Source: Propionibacteriaceae bacterium (GTDB lineage: Bacteria; Actinomycetota; Actinomycetes; Propionibacteriales; Propionibacteriaceae). Taken from it: a stretch of DNA of 5,067 nucleotides. Of the stretch, positions 4,024 through 5,067 are shown piece after piece; position 1 is the first letter of the stretch, and each line of letters starts with the position of its first letter. The position numbers were made by a program, and so were the translations under genes. The stretch spans positions 1 through 5,067 of the forward strand of contig JAUNUL010000231.1 of the NCBI GenBank assembly GCA_030538175.1, read 5' to 3'. The notes under the pieces were generated by a model. That model had not been told where the DNA came from. It saw only the letters and a list, made by a program, of their open reading frames with translations, and did no database searches.

Positions 4024-5067
4024 ATGTCGGACACCATCATCATCGTCGGCGCCGGGCAGGCGGGCGGCTGGGCCGCTGCGACGCTCCGCAAGGAGGGGTA
4101 CGCCGGCCGCGTCGTCCTCATCGGCGATGAGCCCCATGTCCCCTATGAGCGTCCGCCGCTGTCGAAGGCCGTGCTCAAGGGTGAGGCAGAACCGCAGCAC
4201 ACCCATCTCATGCCGGCGGACAAGTTCGCCGAGCTCGACCTCGATTTCCGCTCCGAGGTGCGGGTCACGGCCATCGATCGTGCCGCGCGCGAGGTGGAGC
4301 TCGCCGATGGGGAACGCATCGGCTATGACAAGTTGATTCTCGCCATGGGTGGCGGTGCCCGGACGCTGCCGGTGCCGGGCGGAGACCTGCCGGGCGTCCT
4401 CACGCTGCGGACTCTCGCCGACGCGGCCCAGCTGAAGGAACGGCTGAACGATGGCGCCCGGATCGTGGTCGTCGGCGGCGGCTGGATCGGGCTCGAGGTG
4501 GCGGCCACCGCCCGACAGGCCGGCGCGGACGTGACGGTCGTCGAGGCGATGGACCGGCTGTGCCAGCGGTCGGTGCCCGTGGTGATTTCGGACTATCTGC
4601 GGCGGTTGCATGAGGGGCATGGCGTTGACGTACGCCTCGGGTCCGGCGTCCAGCGGATCGAGAGCGCAAGCAACGGCAGCGACGGCAACACCACGAGCGG
4701 CGACGCGAGTCAGGGCCTGCGGGTGGAGCTGACGGACGGCACTTGGCTGGAGGCCGACACGGTGGTCGCCGGGATCGGGTTGGTCCCGCATCTGGAGCTC
4801 GCAGAGGCCGCGGGACTGGAGTTGGACGGCGGGATCGTGGTCGGCCCGGACACGCGCACGAGCGACCCGGACATCTTCGCCGCAGGCGACGTGGCCGTCG
4901 CCCACAACCCGTGGGTCGGCGGACGAATCCGGCTGGAGTCCTGGCAGAACGCCCAGGACCAGGGCATCGCCGCAGCCAAGGCCGCCCTCGGCCAGGACGT
5001 CACCCATGAACCGCTGCCGTGGTTCTGGTCGGACCAATACGAGGTGAACCTGCAGCTCTATGGGCTG
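4024..5067 (+). CDS. FAD-dependent NAD(P)H:ferredoxin reductase component (3' end outside the window)
   Basis: Oxidises NAD(P)H and reduces the Rieske ferredoxin through FAD. The window shows 348 codons with no stop; relatives are about 400-410 residues, so roughly 60 are missing. The FAD motif is G9-x-G11-x2-G14 (IIIVGAGQAGG), followed by YERPPLSK, typical of BphA4/AndAa-type reductases. The NAD(P) motif is G151-x-G153-x2-G156, ending E158 (VVVGGGWIGLEVA). The second FAD motif is TSDPDIFAAGD (279-289). ESWQNAQDQG (from 305) and PWFWSDQY lead into the C-terminal ferredoxin-facing domain. Residues 214-231 are a Ser/Asn/Gly/Asp/Thr-rich insert, probably a surface loop. AGGAGG (4013-4018), five bases upstream, fixes the ATG at 4024; an in-frame ATG at 3955 has no ribosome site. 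It follows the ferredoxin by 193 bases, so it may be expressed partly on its own. Confidence 0.94.
   Translation, partial: MSDTIIIVGAGQAGGWAAATLRKEGYAGRVVLIGDEPHVPYERPPLSKAVLKGEAEPQHTHLMPADKFAELDLDFRSEVRVTAIDRAAREVELADGERIGYDKLILAMGGGARTLPVPGGDLPGVLTLRTLADAAQLKERLNDGARIVVVGGGWIGLEVAATARQAGADVTVVEAMDRLCQRSVPVVISDYLRRLHEGHGVDVRLGSGVQRIESASNGSDGNTTSGDASQGLRVELTDGTWLEADTVVAGIGLVPHLELAEAAGLELDGGIVVGPDTRTSDPDIFAAGDVAVAHNPWVGGRIRLESWQNAQDQGIAAAKAALGQDVTHEPLPWFWSDQYEVNLQLYGL

Noticed and set aside
3888..4130. 80-codon plus-strand frame starting in the ferredoxin-reductase gap
   Set aside because: Overlaps the reductase start in another frame, has no ribosome site and gives a low-complexity Arg/Gly/His product.
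3745..5037. Minus-strand open frame of 430 codons
   Set aside because: Antisense to the ferredoxin end and to the reductase, which has all FAD and NAD(P) motifs; GC-driven shadow.

Overview
The window is high-GC DNA with mostly G/C third codon positions, strong GGAGG-type ribosome binding sites and a GTG start. This suggests a Gram-positive actinobacterium, although the sequence alone does not name the genus. It carries one recognisable unit: a three-component Rieske non-haem iron aromatic-ring hydroxylase operon with a divergent LysR-family regulator.

Layout: bases 1-27 form a strong stem-loop. A minus-strand gene (47-313) encodes an 88-residue, very acidic protein that I do not recognise. 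Bases 314-615 hold no convincing gene but contain inverted repeats and GC stems. A LysR-type regulator (616-1530, minus) is divergent from the catabolic operon. The divergent region (1531-1714) contains a perfect 17-base palindrome, a second copy of its core 31 bases downstream, a plausible promoter for the operon, and a transcribed leader that appears to encode a 23-residue peptide. On the plus strand follow the oxygenase alpha subunit (1715-2986), beta subunit (2988-3503), Rieske ferredoxin (3513-3830), a 193-base gap with an 18-bp UUCG-loop hairpin, and the FAD/NAD ferredoxin reductase (4024 to the window end, incomplete).

The likely electron path is NAD(P)H to the FAD reductase, to the [2Fe-2S] Rieske ferredoxin, to the Rieske cluster of the alpha subunit, and then to its mononuclear iron, where O2 is activated. 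From memory of the families, the alpha subunit resembles the anthranilate 1,2-dioxygenase (AndAc) and salicylate 5-hydroxylase (NagG) large subunits. The gene order large-small-ferredoxin-reductase matches the andAcAdAbAa arrangement. The substrate is therefore probably an ortho-substituted benzoate such as anthranilate or salicylate, but it cannot be fixed from the sequence. No ring-cleavage or transport gene lies in the window.

The least ordinary part is the operon leader. A small ORF with an ideal Shine-Dalgarno ends in an ATGA overlap with the alpha-subunit start. The same stretch can fold into mutually exclusive hairpins, and the alpha start codon sits in the loop of another hairpin. This looks like a translation-coupled or attenuation-like control element on top of LysR control; it is an inference that needs comparison and experiment.
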